From Oscillibacter valericigenes (GTDB taxonomy: Bacteria > Bacillota > Clostridia > Oscillospirales > Oscillospiraceae), in NCBI RefSeq assembly GCF_021531315.1, contig NZ_JAFBIQ010000004.1:87110-151109 (forward strand): 64,000 nucleotides of DNA. Reading direction: 5' to 3'. The translations under genes and the position numbers were made by a program. The notes below the pieces were generated by a model that was given only the letters and a program-made list of their open reading frames with translations, had not been told where the DNA came from and did not search any database. This document shows positions 42,288 to 50,603 of the stretch, in pieces (position 1 is the first letter of the stretch; each line of letters starts with the position of its first letter).

Positions 42288-42625
42288 GGCCCCTCCTCCG
42301 CCTGCACCATCGCGCGGAAGAACGCCTCGGCCTCGCCGCCCTCGCCCTCCAGCATCCCGGCCAGCGCCTGCAAGGCCTTCACACGGTCGATGAATCGGAT
42401 CTCCACGCTTCCGAGGTTGCTGCGGCGAAACTCCGCCACCGCGCCGAGGTCGAGCTTTTTGATCTCCTCCTCCGTCGGCTCCTGACAATAAGCCAGCTTC
42501 ACCGCGTCGTTCGCGCGTCCCAGCGCCGTTTCATACAGCCTCTGGATGACCCGCTCACGGGTCGCCTTTGCTCTCATTTCTCCAATAACACCCCTTTTTC
42601 GGGCCGTCAGCGCCCTTTCCCGCAT
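42284..42625 (-). CDS. Terminase small subunit-like protein (XtmA position)
   Basis: The first gene of the block encodes 113 residues: a basic N-terminus (TARKRGVIGEMRAKATRERV) and helices (LYETALGRANDAVKLAY, GSVEIRFIDRVKALQALAGM). It is short for a terminase small subunit and lacks an obvious helix-turn-helix. AAGGAGAAGG precedes ATG 42625. Role assigned from its place before the large subunit. Confidence 0.65.
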   Translation of the reverse strand: MRERALTARKRGVIGEMRAKATRERVIQRLYETALGRANDAVKLAYCQEPTEEEIKKLDLGAVAEFRRSNLGSVEIRFIDRVKALQALAGMLEGEGGEAEAFFRAMVQAEEGP

Positions 42626-42821
42626 TTCCTTCTCCTTCGCGCGGGCTGTGTGCGCCTTCGGCCGCCATCCGTTTTCACCCGTAGCCGACCGACCCCGGTT
42701 TGTTGCACACCCCCGTGCGCCTCGCGTAGAAATTTTTTCTTTTTTCTCCCTTCGGCAAAAATTCCCTCATCAAAATATCCAACTTTTTCCACTCTTCTTC
42801 CCTCTCTTCGCAAAAATTCCA

Positions 42822-42849
42822 CATATTATCACTTCAAAGCGATAATATG
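42822..42849. promoter_or_regulatory. 28-bp palindrome between the phage-like block and the permease
   Basis: CATATTATC (42822-42830) and GATAATATG (42841-42849) are perfect inverted arms; the inner bases CTT/AAG also pair. It ends one base before the -35 of the permease promoter and lies about 200 bases before the first phage-like gene. Likely a protein-binding site. Confidence 0.6.
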
Positions 42850-42850
42850 A

Positions 42851-42879
42851 TTGATTTTTTTCAACCTGTACATTATAAT
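42851..42879 (+). promoter_or_regulatory. Permease promoter
   Basis: TTGATT (42851-42856), a 17-base spacer and TATAAT (42874-42879). In the 42.63-43.0 kb gap I see this promoter, the palindrome and a leader hairpin, but no gene and no convincing minus-strand promoter for the phage-like block. Confidence 0.75.
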
Positions 42880-42890
42880 TTTTGTAATTT

Positions 42891-42920
42891 CCCGCCGTTT
42901 CTCAAATAGGCGGGCATTTT
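42891..42920 (+). terminator. Terminator-like hairpin in the permease leader
   Basis: CCCGCC (42891-42896) and GGCGGG (42909-42914), followed by CATTTTTG, lie immediately after the expected transcription start. It could be an attenuator or a 5' stabiliser. Confidence 0.45.
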
Positions 42921-43006
42921 TGTATCGGACGGGCGCAGCGGCTCCCGCCGAAATTTCAATATGGCGGGCCATAAGATCCCCCGTCGGAATAAAGGAGTGA
43001 CGCAAA

Positions 43007-44428
43007 ATGGAAAACAAGCTCGAAAAGAAATACGGCCTTTTCACCGCGATCTGCATGGTGGTCGGCATCGTCGTAGGTTCGGGCGTATTCTTTAAGGCTC
43101 AGGTCATTCTGCAAAAAACCGGCGGCGATATGCCGCTGGGCATCCTCGCGTGGCTCATCGGCGGCGCGATCATGATCGTCTGTATTCTCGCCTTCTCCGC
43201 CATGGCGCAAAAATACGAAAAGGTCAACGGCATCGTCGACTATGCCGAGGCCATCGTCGGCGAGCGCTACGGCTACTATATCGGCTGGTTCCTTTCCACC
43301 ACCTACTACCCCACGCTCACCTCCGCCCTCGCATGGCTGAGCGCGCGCTACACGCTGGTGTTCCTCACCTCCGTGAATCCCGACTTCCCGCTCATCGTTC
43401 CCGCCGCGCAGGGCGGCTGCGTCATCGGGCCGGAGTGTCTTGCGCTCATGCTCTTCTACATGGTCTGTGCCTACGCCGTCAACGCCCTTTCCCCCAAGCT
43501 CGCGGGCAAGTTTCAGGTCGCCACCACCGTCATCAAGTTCATCCCCCTCGCGCTCATGGCGGTCGTCGGCATCATTTACGGCCTTCTCAACGGCATGCTG
43601 ACCAACAACTTCACCACCCCCGCCGTCGGCTACGAGGTCGCTGGCAACCCGCTCTTCGCCGCCGTCTGCGCCACCGCCTTCGCCTATGAGGGCTGGATCA
43701 TCGCCACCTCCATCAACGCCGAGCTGAAGGACTCCAAGCGCAATCTCCCCAGGGCTCTGCTCATCGGCGGCCTCATCATCGTCGCCACCTACATTCTCTA
43801 CTACATCGGCGTCGCCGGCGGCGCCACCAATCAGGAGCTTTGCGATGCCGGCGCGACCGCCGCGTTTATCAATGTCTTCGGCAATGTCCTCGGCAATGTC
43901 CTCAACCTCTTCATCGCCATCTCCTGCATGGGCACGATGAACGGGCTGATGCTCGGCTGCTGCCGCGGCCCCTACTCCCTCGCCGCCCGCGGCGAGGGCC
44001 CGCACCCCACCCTCTTTGGTCAGGTGGACAAGGTCTCCAACCTCCCTACCAACTCCGCCATTCTTGGCCTGTTCTACTGCGCCGCGTGGGGGCTCTACTT
44101 CTATCTCTCCAACCTCGCCGGCACTTGGAACCATGCCGTCGTCTTCACCGGCACGCCGTTTGAGAGCGTCATTTTCTTCTTCGACCCCACGGAGCTTCCC
44201 ATCATCACCATCTACGCCCTCTACATCCCGATCTTCGTCAACTGGATGCGCAAGGCAAGCGACGAATCTACGCTGCGCCGCTATGTCATCCCGACGCTCG
44301 CCATCTGCGGTTCGCTCTTCATGGTCGCCGCCTGCCTCATCGGCCACAAAATGGGCAACTTCTGGTACCTTCTCGTCTTCGCCGTCATCATGCTCATCGG
44401 CAGGCACTTCGCCAAAAAGCCCGCCTGA
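43007..44428 (+). CDS. APC-family amino acid permease
   Basis: The 473-residue integral membrane protein has about 12 hydrophobic helices. The first helices carry the substrate motif of the amino acid-polyamine-organocation family (MVVGIVVGSGVFFKAQVIL), and AFAYEGWIIATSINAELKD is the helix-6 region. RBS AAAGGAG precedes the ATG. Substrate cannot be told; amino acid uptake or exchange would fit an amino acid fermenter. Confidence 0.92.
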   Translation: MENKLEKKYGLFTAICMVVGIVVGSGVFFKAQVILQKTGGDMPLGILAWLIGGAIMIVCILAFSAMAQKYEKVNGIVDYAEAIVGERYGYYIGWFLSTTYYPTLTSALAWLSARYTLVFLTSVNPDFPLIVPAAQGGCVIGPECLALMLFYMVCAYAVNALSPKLAGKFQVATTVIKFIPLALMAVVGIIYGLLNGMLTNNFTTPAVGYEVAGNPLFAAVCATAFAYEGWIIATSINAELKDSKRNLPRALLIGGLIIVATYILYYIGVAGGATNQELCDAGATAAFINVFGNVLGNVLNLFIAISCMGTMNGLMLGCCRGPYSLAARGEGPHPTLFGQVDKVSNLPTNSAILGLFYCAAWGLYFYLSNLAGTWNHAVVFTGTPFESVIFFFDPTELPIITIYALYIPIFVNWMRKASDESTLRRYVIPTLAICGSLFMVAACLIGHKMGNFWYLLVFAVIMLIGRHFAKKPA

Positions 44429-44451
44429 GCAGTCATTCGCACCAAAAAAGA

Positions 44452-44479
44452 AACGGGAAAGCCCCTCGGCTTTCCCGTT
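44452..44479 (+). terminator. Permease terminator
   Basis: AACGGGAAAGCC / GGCTTTCCCGTT with a 4-base loop, then CCCTTTTCTCTTC. Confidence 0.85.
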
Positions 44480-44501
44480 CCCTTTTCTCTTCATCAAAAA
44501 A

Positions 44502-44526
44502 ACGACCGCCCACGCGGTCGTTTTTT
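44502..44526. terminator. Second terminator, between permease and recG
   Basis: CGACCGC / GCGGTCG with A and T runs of six bases on the two sides; suited to terminate the minus-strand recG operon. Confidence 0.88.
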
Positions 44527-44540
44527 CTTCCCGTTTCGAT

Positions 44541-46589
44541 TCAGTTCAGCGCCTCGGCGTTGAGGTCAAACAGCTCCCGCACGCGCGCGTGTAGCGCCGG
44601 ATGCGCCTCGAGCGTCGGGTCAAGCGCAAGCAGCGCCTCCGCCGCTCCCTGCGCCTCGTAGAGCAGCTCCATGTCGCAGGTGAAGTCCGCCACGCGCAGC
44701 GTCGGCAGGCCGTGCTGCCGCGCGCCGAAGAAGTCGCCAGGCCCGCGCAGCCTCAGATCCTCCTCCGCCAGCGCGAAGCCGCTCTGCGTGCGGCGCATCG
44801 CGTCCAGCCGCGCGCGGTTGTCCTCGCCGCGGTTGTCGGAAACGAGGATGCAGTACGACTGCCACGCGCCCCGTCCCACGCGCCCGCGCAGCTGATGGAG
44901 CTGCGAGAGCCCGAAGCACTCCGCGTTCTCGATCAGCATGACCGCCGCGTTCGGCACATCGACGCCGACCTCGACCACCGTGGTCGACACCAGCACGTCG
45001 ATCTCGCCCGCGGCAAACGCGCGCATGACCGTCTCCTTCTCCTTCGGCTTCATTTTCCCGTGCAGAAAGCGGACGACTCTTGTCGGAAACACTTCCTTTT
45101 GCAGCCTTTCCGCGTAGGCGGTCACCGCCTTGCGCTCATCGGGCAGCTCGCCGTTCTCCTCCACCATCGGGCAGACGATGTAGGCCTGCCGCCCCTCGGC
45201 GAGCTGCTTTTCCAAAAAGGCGTAGATGCGCTCATGGTAGCTCGACGGCACGGCGTAGGTCTCGATGCTTTTTCGCCCCGGCGGCAGCTCGTCGATCACC
45301 GACACATCGAGGTCGCCGTAGATCATCAGCGCCAGCGTGCGCGGAATGGGCGTCGCGGACATGACCAGCAAATGCGGGTTCTCCCCCTTTGCCCCCAGCG
45401 CCGCGCGCTGGTTCACGCCGAAGCGATGCTGCTCATCGGTCACGACCAGCCCAAGGTTTTGATAGGCAATGTCCGGCGAGAGCAGTGCGTGCGTACCGAT
45501 GGCAAGGTCGAGCTCGCCTGCGGCAAGCTGCTCCAAAACCGAGCGCCGCGTCTTTGCCTTAGTCGAGGCCGTCAGCAGCGCGCAGCGCACGCCGAGTCTC
45601 TCCAGCAGCGGCGCGAGCGTGTGATAGTGCTGCTCGGCCAAAATCTCCGTCGGCGCCATCAGCGCCGCCTGCAAGCCGTTCTTCGCCACGAAATAAACAG
45701 CCGCTGCCGCGACCATCGTTTTGCCGCTGCCCACATCGCCCTGCACCAGCCGGTTCATCGGCCGCGCCGCGCTCATATCGCGCAGGATGTCCTCCGCCGT
45801 GCGCTCCTGCGCGCCGGTGAGCGAGAAGGGCAGCGCGCTGTAAAACTGTGCCATATCAACGCTTGCACAGGTTTTCCCCTTTACGGTCGTCCGCCGCGCG
45901 CGCAGCAGCCGCAGCCCGAGTGTCAGCAGATACAGCTCCTCGAAGGCAAGCCGCCGCCGCGCCTCGGCGAGCGCCGCGTCGTCTACGGGAAAGTGGATGT
46001 TCTCATAGGCATAGCGCACGCCGCACAGCCCGTGCTGCCGCCGCAGCTCCTCGGGCAAAAAATCAACAAGCTGCTCCGCCGCCTCGTCCAATCCCTGCCG
46101 GATCGCGCGGTGGAGCAAGCTCTGCCCCACGCCCGCAGTCAGCGGATAGACTGGCACGATGCAGCCCGTGACCTCGCCCTTTCCCTCTTTCTCAAAGACG
46201 GGATTTGTCATTGCCCGCCGCAGCAGCGTCCCCTCCACCGTGCCGTAGAAGGTGTAGCTCTCGCCCACGCGGAAGGTGTTTCTCAGGTAGGACTGGTTAA
46301 AATATGTCAGCTCCAGCGCGGCGCTCTCGTCCACCACGCGCAGCTTGACAAGCTCCAAGCCTTTGCGGATGCGTGAGAGCTTCGGCGTACCCGCCACCAT
46401 CGCCGTCACGCAGGCGCGCTCGCCGATTTGCAGCTCGGCGATGCGGCGGCTCTCCCGCCGATCCTCATAGGCGCGGGGAAAATAGGCGATGAGGCTTTTG
46501 AGGTCTGTGACGCCGAGCTTTTTCAGACTCTTCGCCCTTGCCTCGCCCACGCCCTTGATATAGCGCACATCGGTATTCAGCTCCGCCAC
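44541..46589 (-). CDS. recG: ATP-dependent DNA helicase RecG
   Basis: RecG reverses stalled forks and processes recombination junctions. The 682-residue protein has the N-terminal wedge domain (IKGVGEARAKSLKKLGV, YFPRAYEDRR), Walker A GDVGSGKTMVAA, the DExH-type box TDEQHRFG, SATPIPRT, and motifs V/VI (VSTTVVEVGVDVPNA, QLRGRVGRG). GTG 46589 is taken as start since the conserved domain begins there. It is the last gene of the minus-strand run starting with the MFS transporter. Confidence 0.95.
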   Translation of the reverse strand: MAELNTDVRYIKGVGEARAKSLKKLGVTDLKSLIAYFPRAYEDRRESRRIAELQIGERACVTAMVAGTPKLSRIRKGLELVKLRVVDESAALELTYFNQSYLRNTFRVGESYTFYGTVEGTLLRRAMTNPVFEKEGKGEVTGCIVPVYPLTAGVGQSLLHRAIRQGLDEAAEQLVDFLPEELRRQHGLCGVRYAYENIHFPVDDAALAEARRRLAFEELYLLTLGLRLLRARRTTVKGKTCASVDMAQFYSALPFSLTGAQERTAEDILRDMSAARPMNRLVQGDVGSGKTMVAAAAVYFVAKNGLQAALMAPTEILAEQHYHTLAPLLERLGVRCALLTASTKAKTRRSVLEQLAAGELDLAIGTHALLSPDIAYQNLGLVVTDEQHRFGVNQRAALGAKGENPHLLVMSATPIPRTLALMIYGDLDVSVIDELPPGRKSIETYAVPSSYHERIYAFLEKQLAEGRQAYIVCPMVEENGELPDERKAVTAYAERLQKEVFPTRVVRFLHGKMKPKEKETVMRAFAAGEIDVLVSTTVVEVGVDVPNAAVMLIENAECFGLSQLHQLRGRVGRGAWQSYCILVSDNRGEDNRARLDAMRRTQSGFALAEEDLRLRGPGDFFGARQHGLPTLRVADFTCDMELLYEAQGAAEALLALDPTLEAHPALHARVRELFDLNAEALN

Positions 46590-46683
46590 GGCCCCCGTCC
46601 CCCTCTCTGAAGTGTTTTTTATTATACTCGTTTTCTCCGTATTTGAAAAGGGCTTTCCGCGCCGCACGGAAAGCCCCTGTTCT

Positions 46684-47163
46684 TTACCCTCTTCGGACAT
46701 AATCGACATAGCGGAAGCGCAGGCCGTTCTCCTCCTGCCACTCCCCCACCGTTTCCGCCGCCCAGTCGGGCGCGGCGTCAAGGTTTGGGAAAAAGGTGTC
46801 GGCCCCCTCCGCCGCGGCGTCCACCTGCGTCACGAGCACGCGCGCGCAGCGCGGCAGCAGCGCGCGATAGAGCCGCGCCCCGCCCATGAGCACCGCGTCC
46901 TCCCCCGCAAGCGCCATCGCCTCCTCGATGCTCCGCGCGACCTCCACGCCCTCGCGCGGAGAAAGCGTCGTGCTCACCACGAGATTGCGTCGGTTCGGCA
47001 GCGGTCTCCCGCCGGGCAGCGAGAGCAGGGTGTTTTTTCCCATCACGACGGTCCCTCCCGTCGTGAGCGCCTTAAAGCGCTTGAGGTCGGCTGAAATATG
47101 AAAGAGCAGGTCGTTGTCCCGCCCGATGGCCCAGTTTCTATCCACACAAACAATGGCGATCAT
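46684..47163 (-). CDS. folA: Dihydrofolate reductase
   Basis: It regenerates tetrahydrofolate from dihydrofolate with NADPH. The 159-residue protein has the N-terminal VDRNWAIGRDNDLLFHISAD (acidic active-site residue in the helix), GGTVVMGKNTLLSLPGGRPL, NRRNLVVS, and VLMGGARLYRALLP. It lies 11 bases after thyA, which produces dihydrofolate, a standard pairing. Confidence 0.95.
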   Translation of the reverse strand: MIAIVCVDRNWAIGRDNDLLFHISADLKRFKALTTGGTVVMGKNTLLSLPGGRPLPNRRNLVVSTTLSPREGVEVARSIEEAMALAGEDAVLMGGARLYRALLPRCARVLVTQVDAAAEGADTFFPNLDAAPDWAAETVGEWQEENGLRFRYVDYVRRG

Positions 47164-47174
47164 GGTCTTCTCCT

Positions 47175-48005
47175 TTACACCGCAATCGGAATTTTTGCCT
47201 CAAACGGGCAGGGCTCATAGCCCTCGAGCCGAAAGCTGTCCTTTGTGAAGGTGTAGAAATCCGTCACGCTCGGGTCGATGAAAAACCGCGGCGCGGGACG
47301 CTCCGGCTCCGCGAGCATCTGCTCGATGATCGGCACGTGGCGGTCATAGATGTGCGCGTCCGCGATGACATGCACCAGCTCGCCAGCCTTGAGCCCGCTG
47401 ACCTGCGCCATCATGTGGACCAGCACCGCGTACTGCACCACGTTCCAGTTGTTCGCCGCCAGCATATCCTGACTGCGCTGGTTCAAAATGGCGTTGAGCG
47501 TATCGCCCGACACATTGAAGGTCATGGAGTAGGCGCAGGGGTAAAGCGCCATTTCATGCAGATCGGCAAAGTTGTAGAGGTTCGTCAGAATGCGCCGCGA
47601 GGCGGGGTTGTGCTTGAGATCGTAGAGCACGCGGTCGACCTGGTCGAACATGCCCTCCTTGTATTGGTGCTTCACGCCGAGCTGGTAGCCGTAGGCCTTG
47701 CCGATGCTCCCGCTCTCGTCCGCCCACGCATCCCAGATGTGGGTGGAGAGGTCGCGGACATTATTGCTCTTCTTCTGCCAGATCCACAAAAGCTCGTCCA
47801 CCGCGCTCTTCCAGTAGGTGCGGCGCAGCGTGAGGATGGGAAACTCCTCTTGCAGATCGTAGCGGTTGACAAGGCCGAATTTCTTGACCGTGTGAGCGGG
47901 CGTCCCGTCCTCCCAGCGCGGACGGACGGCAAGCTCCGTATCCCACACGCCGCTGCTCAAAATTTCCTCGCAGTTGCGGCGAAAGACCCGATCGGCATAG
48001 CTCAT
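47175..48005 (-). CDS. thyA: Thymidylate synthase (divergent ThyA)
   Basis: The enzyme makes dTMP from dUMP and methylene-tetrahydrofolate. The 276-residue sequence has the N-terminal dUMP-binding region and the catalytic Cys in ALYPCAYS. The usual QRSCD is QRSQD, and the following FN-x-A-SYA segment is WNVVQYAVLVH. GDTLNAIL and HIYDRHVPIIEQML are recognisable. It is a ThyA variant with altered active-site neighbours. It overlaps the preceding acyl-CoA ligase gene by 4 bases (ATGA) and is followed by folA. Confidence 0.92.
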   Translation of the reverse strand: MSYADRVFRRNCEEILSSGVWDTELAVRPRWEDGTPAHTVKKFGLVNRYDLQEEFPILTLRRTYWKSAVDELLWIWQKKSNNVRDLSTHIWDAWADESGSIGKAYGYQLGVKHQYKEGMFDQVDRVLYDLKHNPASRRILTNLYNFADLHEMALYPCAYSMTFNVSGDTLNAILNQRSQDMLAANNWNVVQYAVLVHMMAQVSGLKAGELVHVIADAHIYDRHVPIIEQMLAEPERPAPRFFIDPSVTDFYTFTKDSFRLEGYEPCPFEAKIPIAV

Positions 48006-49729
48006 GTCGTACCTCCCGCAGCCTGTCTTGCCAGCTCCTCTTCCTCGAGCACGCGGTAGGCGACCTTGCCGACGAGCGTCTTGGGCAGCTCGTCGCGGAA
48101 CTCGATGTCGCAGGGCATGGCATACTTCGCGATGTGCTTGGCGCAGTAGCTCATCAGCGCCTGCCGCGTCGCGTCGTTTGCGGGCACGCCCGCGGCAAGC
48201 TTGACGAAGGCCTTGACCCTCTGCATCCGGTAGGCGTCGGGGATGCCGATGACGCAGCTCATCTGCACCAGCTCGTTTGCGTCGAGGATATTCTCGATCT
48301 GCCCCGGATAGACATTGTATCCCGAGGAGATGATCATGCGCTTGGCGCGGCCGCGGAAATAGACGAAGCCCTCGGCATCCATCGTGCCGAGATCGCCCGT
48401 GTAGACCCATGTCAGGCCGTCGTCGTGGCGGCGCAGCGTCTGAGCGGTCTCCTCGGGGTGCTTCATATATTCCTTCATCACGGTGGGCCCTGCGAGCAAA
48501 ATTTCGCCCTCCTCGCCGTAGGGCAGCTCGCGGTCGGTATCCGGCTCGACGATCTTAATATAAGTATCGGGGAAGGGTACGCCGATCGAGCCCGCCTTGA
48601 ACATATGCGGTGGGGTCAGGCAGCAGGCGGTGACGGTCTCGGTCGTACCGTAGCCCTCGCGCACCTGCACGGGCGCGCCGTGGGCGTAGAGGAATTTATC
48701 CAGCTTTTTCTTCAGCTCGATCGACAGGCTGTCGCCGCCGGAGAACACACCCTTGAGAGACCGAAGGTCCGCATTCTCCATGCTCGGCAGACGCAGCAGC
48801 GCCTCGTAGAGCGTGGGCACGCCCGCGATGAAGTTGCAGCGGTATTTGGTGATGAGCTTGGCGTAGCTCTTGGCGGTGAAGCGCGGCACGAGGATGCAGC
48901 GCCCGCCCTGCGAGAGCATCGTGTGGATGCACACACCCAGCCCGAAGCCGTGGAAGAGCGGCATGGCGGCGAGCATCCTGTCGCCGGGATTGAACATCGG
49001 GTTCGCCGCGATGACCTGCTGGCCGAGGGCGTTGAAATTTTTGTTTGTCAGCACGATGCCCTTGGTCGTGCCGGTCGTGCCGCCGGAGTAGAGGATGACG
49101 GCGGGGTCGTCGCCCGTGCGCTTGACGGAGTAATTCCAAAAGCAGGCGCGGCCCATATTCATAAATTCCTTCCAGCGGATGACCGGCGCGTCCTTCGGGA
49201 TCTTCGCGATCTTGCGCCCCTCGGTGAGCATATAGCCCGCGCGCACGGGCTTGCTCAACTCGTCCTTGACGCTCGCGATGATGATGTTGACGACCTTGGT
49301 GTTCTGCCGCACATTTTCAAACTTGTGGTAAAACTGGTCAAGCGTGATGGCGGTGACGCTCTCGGACTCGTTGAGATAAAACTCGATCTCCTTCTCCGCC
49401 GAGAGCGGGTGGATCATGTTGGCGATGCCGCCGACGAGGTTGACCGCGTAGAACATATAGATGGCCTGCGGGCAGTTGGGCATGGCGATGGTCACCTTGT
49501 CCCCCGCGCGCACACCGATGGTCTTGAGCGAGCGGGCGCAGCTTTTGATCTCCTCGATCATCTTGGGGTAGCCGGTGGACTTGCCCATGAAGTCGAAGGC
49601 GATATTTTTCGGATATTTTTGGGCGATCCGCTCCAGCGCCTCAAACATCGAGCCGTCGAAGTAGTCGAGGTGCAGCGGCACATCGCCGGTATGCCCCGCC
49701 CACGGCGTTTTGGCAGTGATCTCAGTCAT
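48002..49729 (-). CDS. AMP-forming acyl-CoA ligase (long-chain fatty acid type)
   Basis: This ANL-superfamily enzyme activates a carboxylic acid to acyl-CoA. The phosphate loop YSGGTTGTTKG, REGYGTTETVTACC, YTGDLGTMDAEGFVYFRGR and the C-terminal lysine region (GKVAYRVLEE) are visible over 575 residues. ATG 49729 follows AGGAGG and overlaps the preceding CAT-like gene by 8 bases. Substrate unknown; coupling with a CAT-like protein and a glycerophosphodiesterase suggests a lipid function. Confidence 0.9.
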   Translation of the reverse strand: MTEITAKTPWAGHTGDVPLHLDYFDGSMFEALERIAQKYPKNIAFDFMGKSTGYPKMIEEIKSCARSLKTIGVRAGDKVTIAMPNCPQAIYMFYAVNLVGGIANMIHPLSAEKEIEFYLNESESVTAITLDQFYHKFENVRQNTKVVNIIIASVKDELSKPVRAGYMLTEGRKIAKIPKDAPVIRWKEFMNMGRACFWNYSVKRTGDDPAVILYSGGTTGTTKGIVLTNKNFNALGQQVIAANPMFNPGDRMLAAMPLFHGFGLGVCIHTMLSQGGRCILVPRFTAKSYAKLITKYRCNFIAGVPTLYEALLRLPSMENADLRSLKGVFSGGDSLSIELKKKLDKFLYAHGAPVQVREGYGTTETVTACCLTPPHMFKAGSIGVPFPDTYIKIVEPDTDRELPYGEEGEILLAGPTVMKEYMKHPEETAQTLRRHDDGLTWVYTGDLGTMDAEGFVYFRGRAKRMIISSGYNVYPGQIENILDANELVQMSCVIGIPDAYRMQRVKAFVKLAAGVPANDATRQALMSYCAKHIAKYAMPCDIEFRDELPKTLVGKVAYRVLEEEELARQAAGGTT

Positions 49730-50603
49730 AATCGACCTCCTGTTCAAATGGCAGCTCGAGCAGCTCGGGGTGCGCGAGCAGATGCTTGAAGAGCCGGACG
49801 CTCTTGGAAAAGTAGTAGCCGTCGGCGATGCGCTCATCGACCGTAAAGCCGAGGTCGACGGTCTCGCGCATGGCGACAAGTCCGCTTTGATCGTAAAGCG
49901 GCGTCCACTTCTTTTCTCCGATGACGCAGAAGAACGAGCAGGTGCCCCAGTTGGTCAGATGGTGGTAGCCGCTCTTGAGCCGGATGGAGCCGAGGTTGGA
50001 GAGGAACACCGAGGCGTAGTTCGGGTCCTCCCCGACGAGAAAGTCCGGGCACCAGCCGTGGCGGTCGAGCCAGCGGATGAAGCGGATCGCCGCCTTGGAG
50101 AGAAAGCGCGGCATTTTGTTGAGAATGTCCATGCTGTTGTCCGTGGTGTTGAGCCTTTGCTCGTCGCGCGCGGCATGGACGCGCCTGAAGATCTCGTCAT
50201 GGATGGTCTCTATCGTGTCGGTCGGCGCGGCGTCGAGCAGAGCGACCGCCTCCTCGCTGCCGTCGGAAAATTCCTTTTTGATGATAAAGCCCGCCGTGAC
50301 CTTGTTGCGCTGGTAGTAATTCTCGTTCGCGTAGAAGCGGTTGAGCTTGGGGCGCAGCGTGATGGTCTTGACGAGCGCCGCCACGATGACATGGAAGAAG
50401 GTATATTTGAACGCGATGCCCTCGACATTTTTCTCAGCAAGATAGGTCTTGATCGGCTCAAGGTCGATGCGCTCGGCGATGTAGGCCTCGTTGTCGGCGC
50501 GGTTGGGATAGATGATGCCCATGATGAAGTGCAGCGCGTCGGTCTCGCGCAAAAGCGCCGCGTCCCTTCGGTCGCCCCGTCGTCTCTTCGGTGTTTCGCT
50601 CAT
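49722..50603 (-). CDS. CAT/2-oxoacid acyltransferase-fold protein with altered catalytic motif
   Basis: The 293-residue protein resembles chloramphenicol acetyltransferase and E2 catalytic domains (YTFFHVIVAALVKTITLRPK, SVFLSNLGSIRLKSGYHHLT, NWGTCSFFCVIGEKKW). At the C-terminal active-site motif, normally DHRxxDG, it reads DERIADG: the catalytic His position is Glu. No lipoyl domain is present. It is overlapped by gdpD-like and acyl-CoA ligase genes, so it may use or bind acyl-CoA or act as a non-catalytic partner. Confidence 0.75.
   Translation of the reverse strand: MSETPKRRRGDRRDAALLRETDALHFIMGIIYPNRADNEAYIAERIDLEPIKTYLAEKNVEGIAFKYTFFHVIVAALVKTITLRPKLNRFYANENYYQRNKVTAGFIIKKEFSDGSEEAVALLDAAPTDTIETIHDEIFRRVHAARDEQRLNTTDNSMDILNKMPRFLSKAAIRFIRWLDRHGWCPDFLVGEDPNYASVFLSNLGSIRLKSGYHHLTNWGTCSFFCVIGEKKWTPLYDQSGLVAMRETVDLGFTVDERIADGYYFSKSVRLFKHLLAHPELLELPFEQEVDYD

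Larger units (their letters stand above)
28915..42625 (-). mobile_element. Compact PBSX-like phage particle locus without integrase, replication, tail fibre or tape measure
   Basis: Twenty-two genes on one strand follow PBSX order from terminase to endolysin over 13.7 kb. Most neighbours overlap by 4 bases (ATGA or GTGA) or are separated by fewer than 35 bases. Terminases, portal, S78-type protease, capsid, connector genes, contractile sheath, tube, LysM and baseplate genes and a lysis cassette are recognised. No integrase, repressor, excision, replication, tail fibre or large tape measure gene is present. I found no att-like direct repeats and no tRNA at the borders. GC-rich codon use looks like that of the host. 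It may be a domesticated particle, a gene-transfer agent, a tailocin-like remnant, or a trimmed prophage. Confidence 0.85.

Noticed and set aside
28854..43006. Search for att direct repeats or a tRNA target flanking the phage-like block
   Set aside because: No repeat longer than expected by chance and no tRNA was visible at either border; absence by eye is not proof.
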